Below, in pieces: positions 32,367 through 44,865 of a DNA stretch of 64,000 nucleotides. The notes beneath the pieces were generated by a model, which was not told where the DNA came from, searched no databases, and worked only from the letters and a program-made list of their open reading frames with translations. This DNA is from Rhipidocladum racemiflorum (taxonomy: Eukaryota > Streptophyta > Magnoliopsida > Poales > Poaceae): contig CM070588.1 in the NCBI GenBank assembly GCA_036346355.1, positions 16,787,914-16,851,913 of the forward strand. Reading direction: 5' to 3'. The translations under genes and the position numbers were made by a program. Positions within the stretch are counted from its first letter, which is position 1, and each line of letters begins with the position of its first letter.

Positions 32367-33167
32367 TAGGGATGGAATTGGTACGGATATTTTTCGACCG
32401 ACCGACCGAATTGATTTGGATGATGATTTGGATAGTTTCACAGATATCCAGTTGATTTCTCGGATAAGGATATGGATACAGATAATTTACATGGATACGG
32501 ATACGGATATGGAACACTGATTATCCGATGGATACGGAATATCCGAGTTTTTGTTCGGATAATATCCGAATATGACATACGGATATTATTCGAATAACAC
32601 GTTTCAGAATAACACATTAACAATTTAACATGTTTCACTGTTTCAGAGACTGAGGTCTGCATTGGATGACAAGATATAATGTGTTCATGTGTGCTAGATG
32701 CTAATTTGGAGATATTTGGGTAAAGGTGGTACAGAAATTGGCAAGCGGCGTTTTAGGAGGGCTACTTAGGATTCAACAGCATATGCCAGCTGCAAATCAT
32801 TTGGTTCAATTATTGCAATGGGGTACATTGTTACTCACATAGTCACATGTATGACAAGCTAGGGATAAAAAGGCAAAAATAAAAAGACATACAAATATAT
32901 TTCTTTTGGAATTTTGAATTTAAATTTGGACCGATTTTGGAAAAAAAAAACTGAAATTGGATTTTAAAATATCCGACTAATATTATTCGTATCCATGTTG
33001 ATTCCGATCCGTATTCGATCTATATTCGTAACCGATATTATCCTGTATAATTCGTATTCGATTCTGTATTCGACACTATTCGTATTCGATTCTGTATTCG
33101 ATAAAAAATACGGATACGGATATGAATAGGACGATATTCGACCGTATCCGATCCGATCACATCCCTA
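32367..33167. mobile_element. hAT non-autonomous element just upstream of the TDP2-like gene
   Basis: The ends TAGGGATG and CATCCCTA are typical hAT termini, and TGGTTTTG is duplicated perfectly (32359-32366, 33168-33175). The 801-bp interior is dominated by GGATACGGATAT-type and ATTCGTATTCGAT-type repeats on opposite arms, so the element can fold on itself. No transposase is present. Confidence 0.92.
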
Positions 33168-33420
33168 TGGTTTTGGGTCCGAATTTGAATTGGGCTTCTT
33201 CTGGACCGTCCGTTGATCCGATCGGACAGATCCTGAGTCCTGACTGCTCTTGGAATTAGGAAGCCATTTGGGAGTTCATCTGTCCATTCGGTGCTAAACA
33301 ATAGTAGAAGATACTGTCCAGCATTAGCATGACATGAAATGAGATGCCAATATTCCAAGACCAACCAACGGATCCAACATGTATGTAGGATGAGATAAGC
33401 ATTTTGAAAAAGGCAAAATA

Positions 33421-33502
<82 letters not shown>

Positions 33503-33929
33503 TACAATTAGCTGAGACACCATGATTCAAAACGGGTATTTTTCATACGTAAATGCAAGTGAAAAATTTTCAAATTTTAGGATGTTGAGTTCAACTAGTT
33601 TACTAACTAGTTCAAACAAGTTTGAACTGAAATTCAAACTAAAGTTTTCTTTTTTTATGGTAGTTTGACTGTAGGTATATGTTGATTATATATATAAATC
33701 AGCAAATTATGTAATCTAAATTCGTTCAAATCTTCAAATTCGAATATATTTTTTCAAAGGTATGTGTTTCATTTGAATTCTTATAGATAGGTATATACCT
33801 TGAAACTGAAAGTTTTAAAAAATATATCCGAATTTCACATGAATTAACGCATTTAAAATCATGGTGCCTGGGAACCATGGTGTCCTATTCTGCCATCTTA
33901 TATATAGGACGCCGTAATGGGACACCATG
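33168..33929. other. Upstream DNA with AT microsatellite and short terminal-repeat-like motifs
   Basis: It contains the microsatellite at 33422-33501. GACACCATG occurs at 33521, inverted as CATGGTGTCC near 33877, and again at 33921 just before element C. This hints at one or two decayed foldback elements, but boundaries cannot be set. Confidence 0.4.
33422..33501. repeat. (AT)n microsatellite
   Basis: About 80 bp of alternating A and T, broken by single AA steps. Confidence 0.95.
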
Positions 33930-36900
33930 TGTAACATCCTAAAATTTATAATTAAGATTAATTAGGATTAACTAAGCTTAATTAAGCTAATTATGTGATT
34001 AATGGTGTGTTGAGTGCAGTTGAATCTTAATTTGGCTCTTAGTTTGGTTTTGGTTGCGTCGGTGTTTCGTTGTTCGAGTCGTTTCGACTGATTTTGACCC
34101 TAAACTCCAATTTTCGAGCCGATCGAAATCTCTTGAAATCGTTAATGAACCTAGTCCTAAAACCTTCCTTTGAGGTCCCAAAACCCTTCCCTTAAGCTTC
34201 CCAAGGTTAAAATCGAAGATTGGAGAAGAAACTGCCAAGAAACCCGGAGTTTCTTTGCGGAGCGGCGATCGGCCGTCAGTATCGGTATGCTGGCCGAAGG
34301 CACTACCGCCGACAGAGCGTGCATCGCCGGCCGTGTCGAGCGGGCAAGAGTTTGGAGCGGCCGTCCCTGCCCGTGCCCGGCCACCACAGCTCTCTCTCGA
34401 TCCTTCCTCTCCTCTTTACCCCCAGCAGACCCCTTCTCTCCTCCCTCACTCCCTCACTCTCTCCCACTCTCCCGTGCACTCTCCCTCTCCATCTCTCTCG
34501 GTTTTTCTCTCTCTCCCTCTAGTTCTGTCTATCCCTCTTCCTCTCAGGTGCATGTGGAGCTCTAGGAGCAGCAAGAGGTCAAGCTGCGAGACGTGGAGGA
34601 TCTTCCTCAAGCCCTGGAGCAACCCCAAGACCGGTGGAATCAACAGATAAATTGATTCTGCAGGTTTTGGGCTAAACCCTATCCTCTCCTTCTCTTTCTT
34701 TTATTTTCTCTTTTGGTTTAGCCCTTGAAACCCTAACCCTAGAAGTGCATCGCCGTGTTTCAGAGTTGCTTAACCTAGGTTGGACTCAGTAGAATTAGTT
34801 AGCGCGGACGATTCGATCTAAAAACTCTAATCGGCTCTCTATTGGATTTATTCGCCCAATAGTCGTTTTCCCACATTTTTGGAGTTCCTTTGAACCCTAA
34901 ATCCGGAAAGTCAAGAAATTGACCTTCGAATATATCTGACGTTGTCTGAGTTCGATTCTTGCGAAAAGATTTGAGTTTGAACTCAATCCGGATCCGGAAT
35001 CGAATTTAGTTCCAATTGAGGGTTTTGAGTTCGGATAGTTCGATCGTCGTGCGAAGAGTTCTGAGTGCGAGTTAGACCCTGTAGAACCCTTACGTGCAAA
35101 AAGAATTAATACGTTAGTCGCAAACCCTTCATTTCGATTCGATTTGCGAAAAGTGCATTATCGTGATTTTTGGAGAATCTTCGAGTTCCGAAGCTCCAAA
35201 AATCCCGAGAGTGACCCGTATTGGTTCTTAGTGCCCTAACGGTCCTAGTTCTGGAAAATGGTCGAGTCGAAAACCCTGATTCAGAGTTTATCGGATTTGT
35301 TCGCTAACGGAGTCAAATTCTCGAGTTTTGGATTTTTCCTTGAACCTTAGCTCCAAAAGCCGAGGATATGACTCTAGAATATATCCCATGACATAAGAAG
35401 TCGACTCTCGCAAAAATAATCAAGTTTGAACTTGATTTGGATCGAATGTCGAATTCTAACGGTAATTAGGGTTATCGAGTTCAAAAAAGTGGAAATTAGG
35501 TTAAATGAACTCGAAATTTGGTGAGACCTGCATGGATGGGTCCCTAGCATCACTAGGAACCTAACCATGCGATCCTCGCGAAGTTTCGAATCCGTTTGCG
35601 CAAAATCCCATTTTGCGAAACCCTAATTTCTCCCTGAGGCCGGTACTAACAATGTTATGGGGCCGGTACTGCCGCCCAAGCGGCACTACCATAACCACAA
35701 CGCTAGCAGTTATTTTCCAGTGGACTACTCCTTCGGTCTCTGGAAATCCGGCACTACCGGAGTTGGAGTCCGGTACTGCCACCCCTGCGGTAGTACCGCA
35801 TCTAGCACGCCGGTACTGCCGACTTCACTAGCCAAATTAAGTCGCCTTTAGTCCCTTTTCTCCGTTGTTTCTCGAGTTCATTTAGTTATTGTTTTTGCTT
35901 CTTAATTGTCTTATTTATTTCTCAATCGCCCTGTTTGTTTTGAGCTTGATCGTTTTGTTGTCATTTTGTTGTCGCTCATTTGCGTAGACGTTGATGTGGT
36001 AGTGGACGCCTGCGCAGATTCCAATCGCTTTCCCGGAAGACATAATCAGTACAAAGCAAACAGGCAAGCACATCCTTTGACCATATTGAACCCATATTTG
36101 CAAACGTATGTTGATTGTTTCAAAACTATTGTGCATGCATATGATTTGGTACAAACAATAAATTGTGGGCATTGGTAGTTAAACTTGGATTGAATGGTTT
36201 TCCTCAATTATCAGTTGCACAGAGACCCTTGTTAATCCCTAGGTTGATGGTAGACACTGTACTAAGTGTCAACTGAGGTTATATGTCTAATAAATGCATA
36301 CGCTTAGCCCATCGTTAGTATAATTGATTGTTGATCGGTGGACTCAGTCAATCAAAATCTTCTGGAAACTTAAATAGGATTTTGAAATGGTGGTTTTGGT
36401 GGAAAAAGCTATGTTGGTAAAAAGAGAAAAAGGAAAAAGGTGAAAGGTGGTTTTGTGACGGACGGACGGGTGGAGGTCTCGTCTGTGCAACCCTAAGGAT
36501 TGAACTTGATGATGTTAACTAAGTCAAATCGTACAACCACATGAGTCAAATCGTACAACCGGGGCTGACGCAAGACTAGAAACTCGCGAGTGGAATAGTT
36601 CCATCACAGTCTAGCAAAACGGGTACGTTTCGTATCGCGTGGCAAGGCTGACATGATTGCTAGAGTGTGTCATGTGGGTAAAGTGTACAATCCCTGCAGA
36701 GAATAAATCTAATTGATTAGCCATGCTCACGATCACGAGCAGCTTGGGTAATTATTGTCAAGTATAGCATTTTTGGTTTGCTTTTGAAAATGGTTTTGAA
36801 ACCGAAAATCCTTTTTGGGTTGAGTTGGATGAAATTTGGTGGTGAATTGATTGAATCAATGTGACTTGAGGAATTGCTGGATGGTGATTTGAATATTTTC

Positions 36901-37722
36901 TGTGAGATGTTTCTCGGATTGATTGGTACATGGAATAGGAAGGTGGTGAATGTGGATACTGGATGAACTATACAATTACGTACTGAATTACATTCTTTAT
37001 CAAATGCATTTGTAACATGTGCAGTGTTTGAATCTACTATTATATTGCAAATAAATTCAGCTTTATGCAACTCTAAACTAGATTAGTAGCCTTTTTCATT
37101 GATTAACCTGAATCCTTATTATACTTGCAAACACTAAAGTCTTGCGAGTACAAAAGTGTACTCACCGTTTGCTTTAAAACTGATTAACAAGCTCAGAAGA
37201 TGGAATCAAAAGAGAAAAAGGCGAGCTAGACGAGGATCGCTTCGATTTAGAGATCGACGGGGTTTGAAGCCGTAGATTAGGTTTTCTCTCGGTCGCAAGT
37301 CAGTTGCTGCCTTTGGGTTTAGGAAGGCACTCTGTTGCCGTTACTGTACTCTAAGTTTCTCTCTTTAGCTTTTGTAGCTATTTGGCAGAATTTCTTTCAT
37401 GTATTACTATCTCGATGTAATCAAACCTTTACTACCGTAACCATTTTGTTAATGTAAGTGTTTTGATGCAACTTATTATGGAAATATGTGGATTCTAGGC
37501 TACTGATCCAGGGAATTAGCACTAAGCACATATCTCGGGGAAACTTGGGTTGGAATCAATCATTCGCATATGACCACGAGCCGAGTGTGTCGTGCTGATT
37601 GATTGGCCTCAATCCGGGTACGATTTGTGATTAGGGTTCGGTTTACTGACGGGTTGCGTTAATACCAGTCCGACGCAACAGTGAGTACCCGAATCACTGT
37701 TACAATGACCGGAGCCCCCACA
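33930..37722 (+). repeat. 5' LTR of element C
   Basis: It starts TGTAACATCC and ends CCCCCACA, 3793 bp, followed by a primer site. It matches 58729-60091 from its start, except for about 310 bp (34067-34375) missing from the other copy. It contains a CT-rich stretch at 34390-34545. Confidence 0.9.
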
Positions 37723-37727
37723 AGAGG

Positions 37728-37740
37728 TGGTATTAGAGCA
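37728..37740 (+). other. Primer binding site of element C
   Basis: TGGTATTAGAGCA lies five bases after the LTR end. It differs from the usual initiator tRNA-Met site by one base (T for C). Confidence 0.8.
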
Positions 37741-38273
37741 GATTCGAGTTGTCGACTGTAGGGAAGGCTTAGATAGAAAAATTATGTTTGCTATAAAACT
37801 CTTAATTGCGAAAATGTAGATTGCTGATCTTATCCGTCTGTATCTCCTTATCTTATTTATTCTTCAAAATGATTAGGACATACCTTATATGTCAAACAGC
37901 GATTTCTCTGGAAAAAGAATAGAGGTCTGGAAATGAGTTATTTTATTCCTTTCGTTATTCAAAATTGGGAGTAACTTTTGAAACCTAAGGTATTTTGACA
38001 AAAGAAAAGTTAAAACCTGAAGGGTTAAGGATTGGTTTAAAGGTTTTGTTTCTTATCTTCTCTGAACAATCTCCCTGCGAGATAAATTTTGGAAGACTCA
38101 TCCACTTTCATATGCTAGATACGTATTGACTAGAAGTTAGGGTAAGGAGATAGGAGTTGGTGTGTTTGGCATGTTTGTTTGAGTGTTTGGTTGTTGCTTT
38201 TGGTTTCTTCTGAGGATTGGTTGAATCTCATCCATATAAGGTCTTGCTAACTGTGGCCTTTCCTTAATATTAG

Positions 38274-39183
38274 ATGTCAGGTAGCTGCGGGCCGTGCTAT
38301 TTTACCAGCGCAATTTTGGAGGGTTCCGTTTAAGCAGCCCTTTGGGAGATGATACAGCTTGCCGGTTTTTCGGAGCGACCGGAGTATCTGATCTCTCGCG
38401 CCGGAACCAGCCCAGCTTCTTCGCTGTTTGTAGTAGAAGTGTCTATCCATGGTCGCCATGGTGGGGAGCCGACTCGTCGTTATGTCGGATTGGCTTCCAG
38501 TCCGCTAGCTGCAGTGTTTGACGGAGCCTACATTGCCATTTTTCGTCTCCGTCATGATCTTCCAGAAATGGCTCAACTGTTTCCCAACTGTCCCTCTCTT
38601 GAGTCGGACAGCTCAAACAGCACCTATGTGACATTGGATGCGTCGATGGACCCTGCGTCTGCCTGGCAGATCAGGCCAGTGGGGCCCCTTGACCGATATC
38701 TTCGACGTCTCCGGGATGAGCTGTTGTCTGCTTGTCATCGTAACTTTGTGCTTGAAATCCATATGGCGCCACTCCTCAATCATGGCTTCTTCACAACAGA
38801 GATCGTGTATGGGGAGCATGATGCCCTTGAGCCAATAGAGGAACTCCCGCAGTCGTATGGTAATTACTATCGGGTTGCTCGTCGCACTCGGACGCCGGTG
38901 GAAAGCAGTGGGTCTCGCTCTGCGACGACTTATCCCAGCGCTTCCTAGAGTGTGAATCGATGGGCGAAACATCATCTTCGAGAACCAGAAGTACTTGTTG
39001 ATGATGCTAGTTGATTCAGCTTCGCCGCCTGTTCCTCCGCATTCTTCTCCTCAAGTGGCTCAGTTGCATAGTCGCAAAAGAAAAACTTCCAAAGCTCGGG
39101 GCCGAGCTGCTTCAGTTACTTGCTATGCCTGCCGTCAAAAGGGGCATACTGCTAGGGACTGTCCGTCTGTTGCTCGATCTTGA
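38274..39183 (+). pseudogene. Pre-gag reading frame of element C with its own zinc knuckle
   Basis: A 199-residue frame (38349-38948) begins around LAGFSERPEYLI and is followed, in another frame, by 38995-39183, which ends in the CCHC knuckle CYACRQKGHTARDC. It lies between the primer site and gag, in sense orientation. I do not recognise a fold. The beginning resembles the pre-gag frame of element D (QTLGDFEKPQYQVEV), suggesting an ancestral accessory gene. An upstream ATG at 38274 opens only 19 codons. Frame changes between the parts suggest decay or splicing. Confidence 0.5.
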
Positions 39184-39825
39184 GTCTAAAGAGCCAGTTC
39201 AACACCAATGTTCATTATGAGGGAAAGTAGCTTTAGTGCTCATTTTGTTGTAAATTTGAGCCAGTTGCCTCTTTACTTTCGCCTTGTAAGGAACCTAATG
39301 GGATTGTGCGATGGTTGTGGATGACGGTTGTAAATTAAACCTGCTGTAGTACGCTAGGCTGTACTAAGTTGTCATCCTTAAAATCTATCACAATGGTAAA
39401 TCTATCCTTGTAATTGCATTTTTTCAGATTGCTTTTGTTTCGAATGCAAGTCCCTTGTGCATATTTGATTCTGCTTTGCCTTGAAGCTTGGTCATTTGGT
39501 TGCGCATGATGGTTTAGAACCTGTGTGCAACGAGATGCCAAGAGTGCGCCGTTGGCACATGGCCCTGTTCTAGGATGCCACAATCGAGCTGATGAAGTGT
39601 CGAATCCGGTGCGTTTTGTTTTGCCGCACTCAGGAGTCACAATCTTTGAAGCTTAGTATTTTAGCGCGCCAGTGAGTGGTCCCAGTGGATCGCAAGTTTG
39701 GCAAGAAGCGCCGGAAGAAGAATTGCAGTCTTCTCTATCCGTAACACAAGTCCTGACCACGCAGACTTTCTACTGGAAAGGCTGGTGCCAAATGCAGAGA
39801 ATTCCAGTGCTGTAATTTCCGAGAG

Positions 39826-40640
39826 TTGGCAGCTATGCATTCAAGATCTCTTCTGTTGGAGTTCCAGCGAACTCGTCCGCCGAGTTTTTCATCAGGAGCC
39901 GATCCTTTAGATGCTGATGATTGGCTTCGCTACATTGAGTCCAAACTCGATCTCGTGAAGTGCACAGACATTGAGAAAGTGCGATTTGCTGCATTCCGTC
40001 CTCAAGGTGTTGCTGCTACATGGTGGAATAGCCTTAAAACTATTTGTCCACCTAGCCAAGTCATTACTTGGAAAGACTTCATTGGAGCCTTTTGTGCAGC
40101 ACGCATCCCTTCAAGCTTGTTCGAGATTAAAGAGCGAGAGTTTTAATCTCAAGTAAGAGTCCATGTCAGTTATGGACTATCTCCACAAGTTCAATCACCT
40201 GGTCCGCTATGTCGCAATTGAGGTTCTGAGTGAAGCCCAGAAAGCCTTTCTCTTTCGGGAAAATCTCAATGAGGAGATCAAGTTTTCACTCGCAGCTCCC
40301 GATATCCCCAACATGCAAGTGTTGGCCGGAAAAGCGATTCGCGTTGAAGACAGCGCAAGGGCAGTCCAAGAAAGCCGTAAGGGAAGGTGGTTGGCTCAGA
40401 AGTCTATGAGCGTCGATCTTTCCAATTCGCGTGCAAAACTAGCAGCTAACGCTCGGCCGGTTGTTTCTCCACGTTCAAAATCCTGAGGGAATGTTTCTTG
40501 ACCTTCCCTATCTGTGGGCTAGTCCTCTAACTACGAAAGGTGATCTCATGGGAGACAAGATCGGATGGCTAAACTAACTGGTTACACTTGTCGTGAGAAA
40601 TGTCATCTTGTCAAAGACTGTCCGAACCTACGACCAACGA
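39826..40640 (+). pseudogene. Gag remnant of element C
   Basis: Frame 39826-40146 has PPSFSSGADPLDADDWLRYIE and TWWNSLKT, the typical plant gypsy gag core. It continues, after a stop, at 40163-40486 with MDYLHKFNHLVRY. A degraded knuckle (CREKCHLVKDC) lies at about 40589-40621. No protease or RT follows. Confidence 0.8.
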
Positions 40641-41144
40641 TAACCCGTGTTTAAGACCAGAGTGCCCCAGATTGTCCACAAAGTTCCGTCAGTAGATGCA
40701 AATGATGTCGAAGTGGTTGCTCAAGTCTTATTTCAGCCCAGAGTCTTAACCGTTGTCGGCCTAGCTTTGTGACAGCTGAAGATACAAACTATGCATCTGG
40801 TGTAGTACCTGGTACGTTCCCGTACGTTCAGCTTTCTCAATGGCTTTGGTTTAATCTGGAGCTTCTGAATCGTTCTTGTTCTCAAAGTTCTGTGCAAACA
40901 GAAGTTTGAGACTTGTTGATTGAGTAATGTGAAGTAAATCTGATTTCTTAGAGCCGTTTTGGAACTTAGCACCTTTGCCTAGGAGGAATTCTTGTCATTC
41001 ATCAAGGAAGTTAATTCCCGTAGCGAATGATTTGAATGGATACCTAGGGTTATCCTTGGTATGAACCAGCGTTCAAGGACCAGGAGAGCATCAATTGTGC
41101 TAATTGTTCTAATATCTGAATCGGTTCGGTGATCAGTCAATTGA
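40641..41144 (+). other. Element C DNA between gag and insertion of D
   Basis: About 500 bp without a recognisable protease or RT frame. It ends at the TCACT duplication (41145-41149). Confidence 0.5.
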
Positions 41145-41149
41145 TCACT

Positions 41150-44100
41150 TGTCGGGACCCCGAATTTGCAAATCCGGACCCTCTGTGTATTCAACACTAG
41201 TCCAGGAACGCGCTAGTGCACACAGTCTTAACATCGGTAAATATCACAATCATACCATTCAATACTAATAAAGTACTTTTATTTAATTAAGCAAACTGGT
41301 TACTTGACCTTATGGCCAAGTCACAAATGTACGCCTCGCAGGGCGATACTTATTAAGAGAGAAATAGTAGCAGCGGAAAATCAAAGAAGGTAACATCGTG
41401 GCGCCATCCAAGATACCACAGGCAACCGGTGGGCTCGCTCCCTACGTGACGGATCCTCTTGGAGCTCCTCCTCCAAAGTGGCGTAGTCTCCTCTTCAAGC
41501 GGTGTTGTGTTGAGGCAAGGGTGAGTACTTGGTACTCGGCAAGTCATCTGCAGAATGCAGGCTAATATACTATATGCATGGCTTGGTACAAAGGAATGAC
41601 TCAAGGTATATTTGCATTAAATAGCATTGGACAAGTAATATAAGTAGATTCAAAAGCAAGAGAAACAAGTAAAGCATAAATAACTTTTCAAGAAGTTTGG
41701 TAAACATCTTTCCCATCCTAAACCACATTTCCATCAACTTCATTATTAATCCATTAACCTTTCAAACCAAAGTTATTTTTGAGAAAATCTAACCCTTATT
41801 TGTAATTCCCGAGCGATGTCCAATACCGCGGACACGGCTATTCGAATAGATTCTACACTCTGCAGAGGTTATGCACTTTACCCACAAGATACAGTCAAAC
41901 ACCACAAAGGCGAGTTCCCGTAACAAAGTCTTTCGGAGACTTCTAACAATACAAGTGGTCCTCCCCGGTTATTGCGCACTAACCCTTCCCTTCGCTAAGG
42001 CGAAGTCTAGGCCAATCAACCGTTAGATGGGTACCTGGCCTCGGCCCCGGTACGCTCCCCCGTACAACTTACACAAAGGGTGTAGTTGACCTCCTGAGGT
42101 CCCACAGGTACGTTATTAGCAACTTAGTCAACTAAGCCCGTCCCATTACAGACATGTGGTTGCACGTTAGACCCAGTTCAAAGGCTTGCAAGGTTAAGTC
42201 CTTAGGGTGACCAGGGCAAGACTACCCGAAGAACCAAATCAACATCCCCAATGCCACAATCGGCCCACTGATTACTCTTGCCACATGCCCCGGTCGAAAA
42301 CTGTTTATCAAACCCCAGTTGATTACCATGCACCACGTGCCATCAACATCACATGATACTTTTCCAAAACAGGTTCAATATGTCATTAAGTCAATATTAA
42401 CATTTGATTATCCAAAATCATGTCATGAGCACGTAGCAGGTCTAAGCAGTATACTACAACGGTCTAAACCCATGTTGGCAATTTAATAATGTCCAACTAG
42501 TAATCCACAACTAGGGTGACAAGGGGTCATGGCACATACTTAAGTAATCAAGGTGTCATACAGCAAATTGGTATTTATCTAACCCCCATGTTTAAATAAA
42601 GTATTTTTCTAATTGAACTAGCATGCAATAGTTTAAATCAAAATAGATTTCGAAATAGGATCAACATGGTCAAAGCACAACTTGCCTTCAAAAAGTACTT
42701 GTTCTTGGTCTTGAGTTGGATCCTGAGTCAATACTTCTCCTTCGAATCCTTCCGGCACTTCAACGTCTACTCGTAAAGCGTGCAAATAGCAAATACACAA
42801 ATAAACAATAGGCAAAATTGTCCAAACATCCAAATAAAATCCATAAACAGAGAGAACATAATTTTATGAATTTTTAGAAACTGGAATCGTCAAATTTGGA
42901 GTTAAAAGCATAAAAGTTATGATTATTTAAAGTTTAAATAATCAATTAAATAATTTTGCAGAGAAAAACTTTAGTCCAAAAATTAAATAAAATTCATATT
43001 TAGGTAGATCTCAATTTTATACAAATTTAGAAATTTGAATCACTCAAATCGGAGTTGAAACATAAAAGTTATAAGCGTTTGAAGTTTGAATCAAAATCAA
43101 ATCATTATTTCGAATTAATAAATCATTTTCTTTTCGGAAATTAATTATTGCGTCGGCTTGGACACGTGTCATCCTGTGATTGGTCCACGGTGACCTGCCG
43201 ACGTCGGCACCGAACGGCCTCCATGATGACGTCGGCGATGACGCGTCATCATGCCACGTGGCACCACTTCGAGTCTTTGCCACGTGTCCGGTCCCATGGT
43301 CCACGCGGCACGGTCCACGGTGGGACGGCGCCGCGGCAGTGCGGGTGACATGCGGGCCGCATGTCGGCTCGCCCACGTCGCGCTTGCACGCGGCTGCGGC
43401 GCGCCTGAGCTACGTGGCAAGATCGTGTCCGTTGATTTGGAAATCAACGGCGCGATTAGATCCAGGGTTAACACGTTGAAAACTACTCGATGATCGTGGG
43501 CCGTTCGATCTAGATCGGACGGTCCAGATCTAACCCTACGATAACACCAAGCTACGGCCTAAGGTGATCGTGGGCGTTGGATCTTGATCCAACGGTCCGG
43601 ATCAATCGGTTTGGAAGCACGTGACTCACCGCTACCGCTCGATCGAATCGGACGGTCCGTAAGCTTTCCTTGCGGTGATGGCGCGCTGGCGGGGGCTCGA
43701 ACTCACCGGAGACGAGGCAGCGACCTTCCGTCGCGGCGTTCCGAGGGTCTCCGGCGAGGTGGATGGTGCGGTCCGATGCGCCTTGCTCTTGCGGTTCCAG
43801 ATCTGAGCTTCAACACGGCGGAGACGGCTTGGCAGCGGCGGCGTGCGCCTGGAACGGCGAAGCCCTAACCCTACTACGGCGAGCAATTCCTCGCCAAGAT
43901 GGCGGCTTTCGGGCGGTGTGGCTTGGGGAAAAAAGGCGGCGTCGAGCAGCGATTCTCGGGACGGGTCCACGCCTTAAATCTCGCCTCGACGTGCGCGCCA
44001 AGAATCGGAACTCCTAACCGTGTCCCGCTTGGTCACGGCGAGCTCTCCTACCGGGATTCGGAGCGGAGACGATGGTGGGGACCGTCCACGTGTCGCGATG

Positions 44101-44604
44101 AGCGGCTACGATTGCTCACGCCTGACGGATCCGACCGGACTCGGGCTCGAGCCGGTGCGGTCCAATCCGAACCGTTGGATCCCGATCCAACGGTCGGGAT
44201 CGATTGGGTTAGGAGTGGGTTTGGTCGAGTCGACTGGCTCGGGTCGGACTCGAGTCCGACTCGGGTTCCGACTCGGTCGGATGAACAGTACTCGACCCGA
44301 GTTGAATTTCCAGCGATTTAATATTTAAAATAATTCCCAGTAATTCATTTAATTCATTAAAAATAGCAAAAGACTCAGAAAAATTCCAGAAAAATTCTGG
44401 AAAATATTTTAGGGTATTTGGGACTCAAATAAAATATTTCCAACAAAATTTTATTTGCAAAGTTTAATTCTTTAATTATTTCAAAATGGAATAAATTCAA
44501 ATAAATTCCAAATAAATCCAAATAAATTCCAGAAAATTCCAAAAATTCACCAAAGTGCCAAATCACACATGAATTTAGGAAAAGCAAAATTTTGGGGTGT
44601 TACA
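41150..44604 (-). repeat. 3' LTR of element D
   Basis: 3455 bp; on the minus strand TGTAACACCCC to GGTCCCGACA. It pairs with 54805-58248 and is the same family as 6207-9600. Confidence 0.93.
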
Positions 44605-44605
44605 A

Positions 44606-44635
44606 ACCTCCCCCCCTTAATAGAATCTCGTCCCC
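44606..44635 (-). other. Polypurine tract and upstream palindrome of element D
   Basis: On the minus strand AAGGGGGGGAGG precedes the 3' LTR. Just upstream is CTCGGGGACGAG, an imperfect palindrome also present in element C (CTCGAGGACGAG). Confidence 0.8.
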
Positions 44636-44640
44636 GAGAT

Positions 44641-44865
44641 TCAGGGCTTACTACAGAATAGGTTTGGAAACTCTTTCTTCAAATCCTCTTCGCGCTCCCA
44701 AGTCGCTTCGCTCTCTGCATGGTTGCTCCACTGCACTCTCTGAAAGCAGGTTGACTTGTTTCTAGTTTCTCGATCCATTGTGTCTAAAATCTTCATGGGA
44801 TGCTCCTTATAAGTCAAATCCTCTTGCAACTCAATTGACTCTAGCGATGTCTGTTCCTCAGGTAC
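44641..44865 (-). pseudogene. Chromodomain and pol end of element D, cut from integrase
   Basis: The minus-strand frame has VQWSNHAESEATWEREEDL and KKEFPNLF, the conserved end of the chromovirus integrase chromodomain, which guides integration to chromatin. The upstream part (LTYKEHPMKILD) follows the solo LTR boundary directly. Removing the solo LTR places it in line with the integrase end LKKCLRVP. In this copy the two are 4.5 kb apart. Confidence 0.85.

Noticed and set aside
32047..32520. 157-residue plus-strand frame over TDP2 exon 1
   Set aside because: Antisense shadow of GC-rich exon 1 running into the hAT element.
33038..33530. Tyr/Ile repeat proteins
   Set aside because: Translation of the AT microsatellite.
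38277..38975. Minus-strand frames opposite the pre-gag frame of element C
   Set aside because: Shorter than the sense frame and without any similarity to retroelement proteins.
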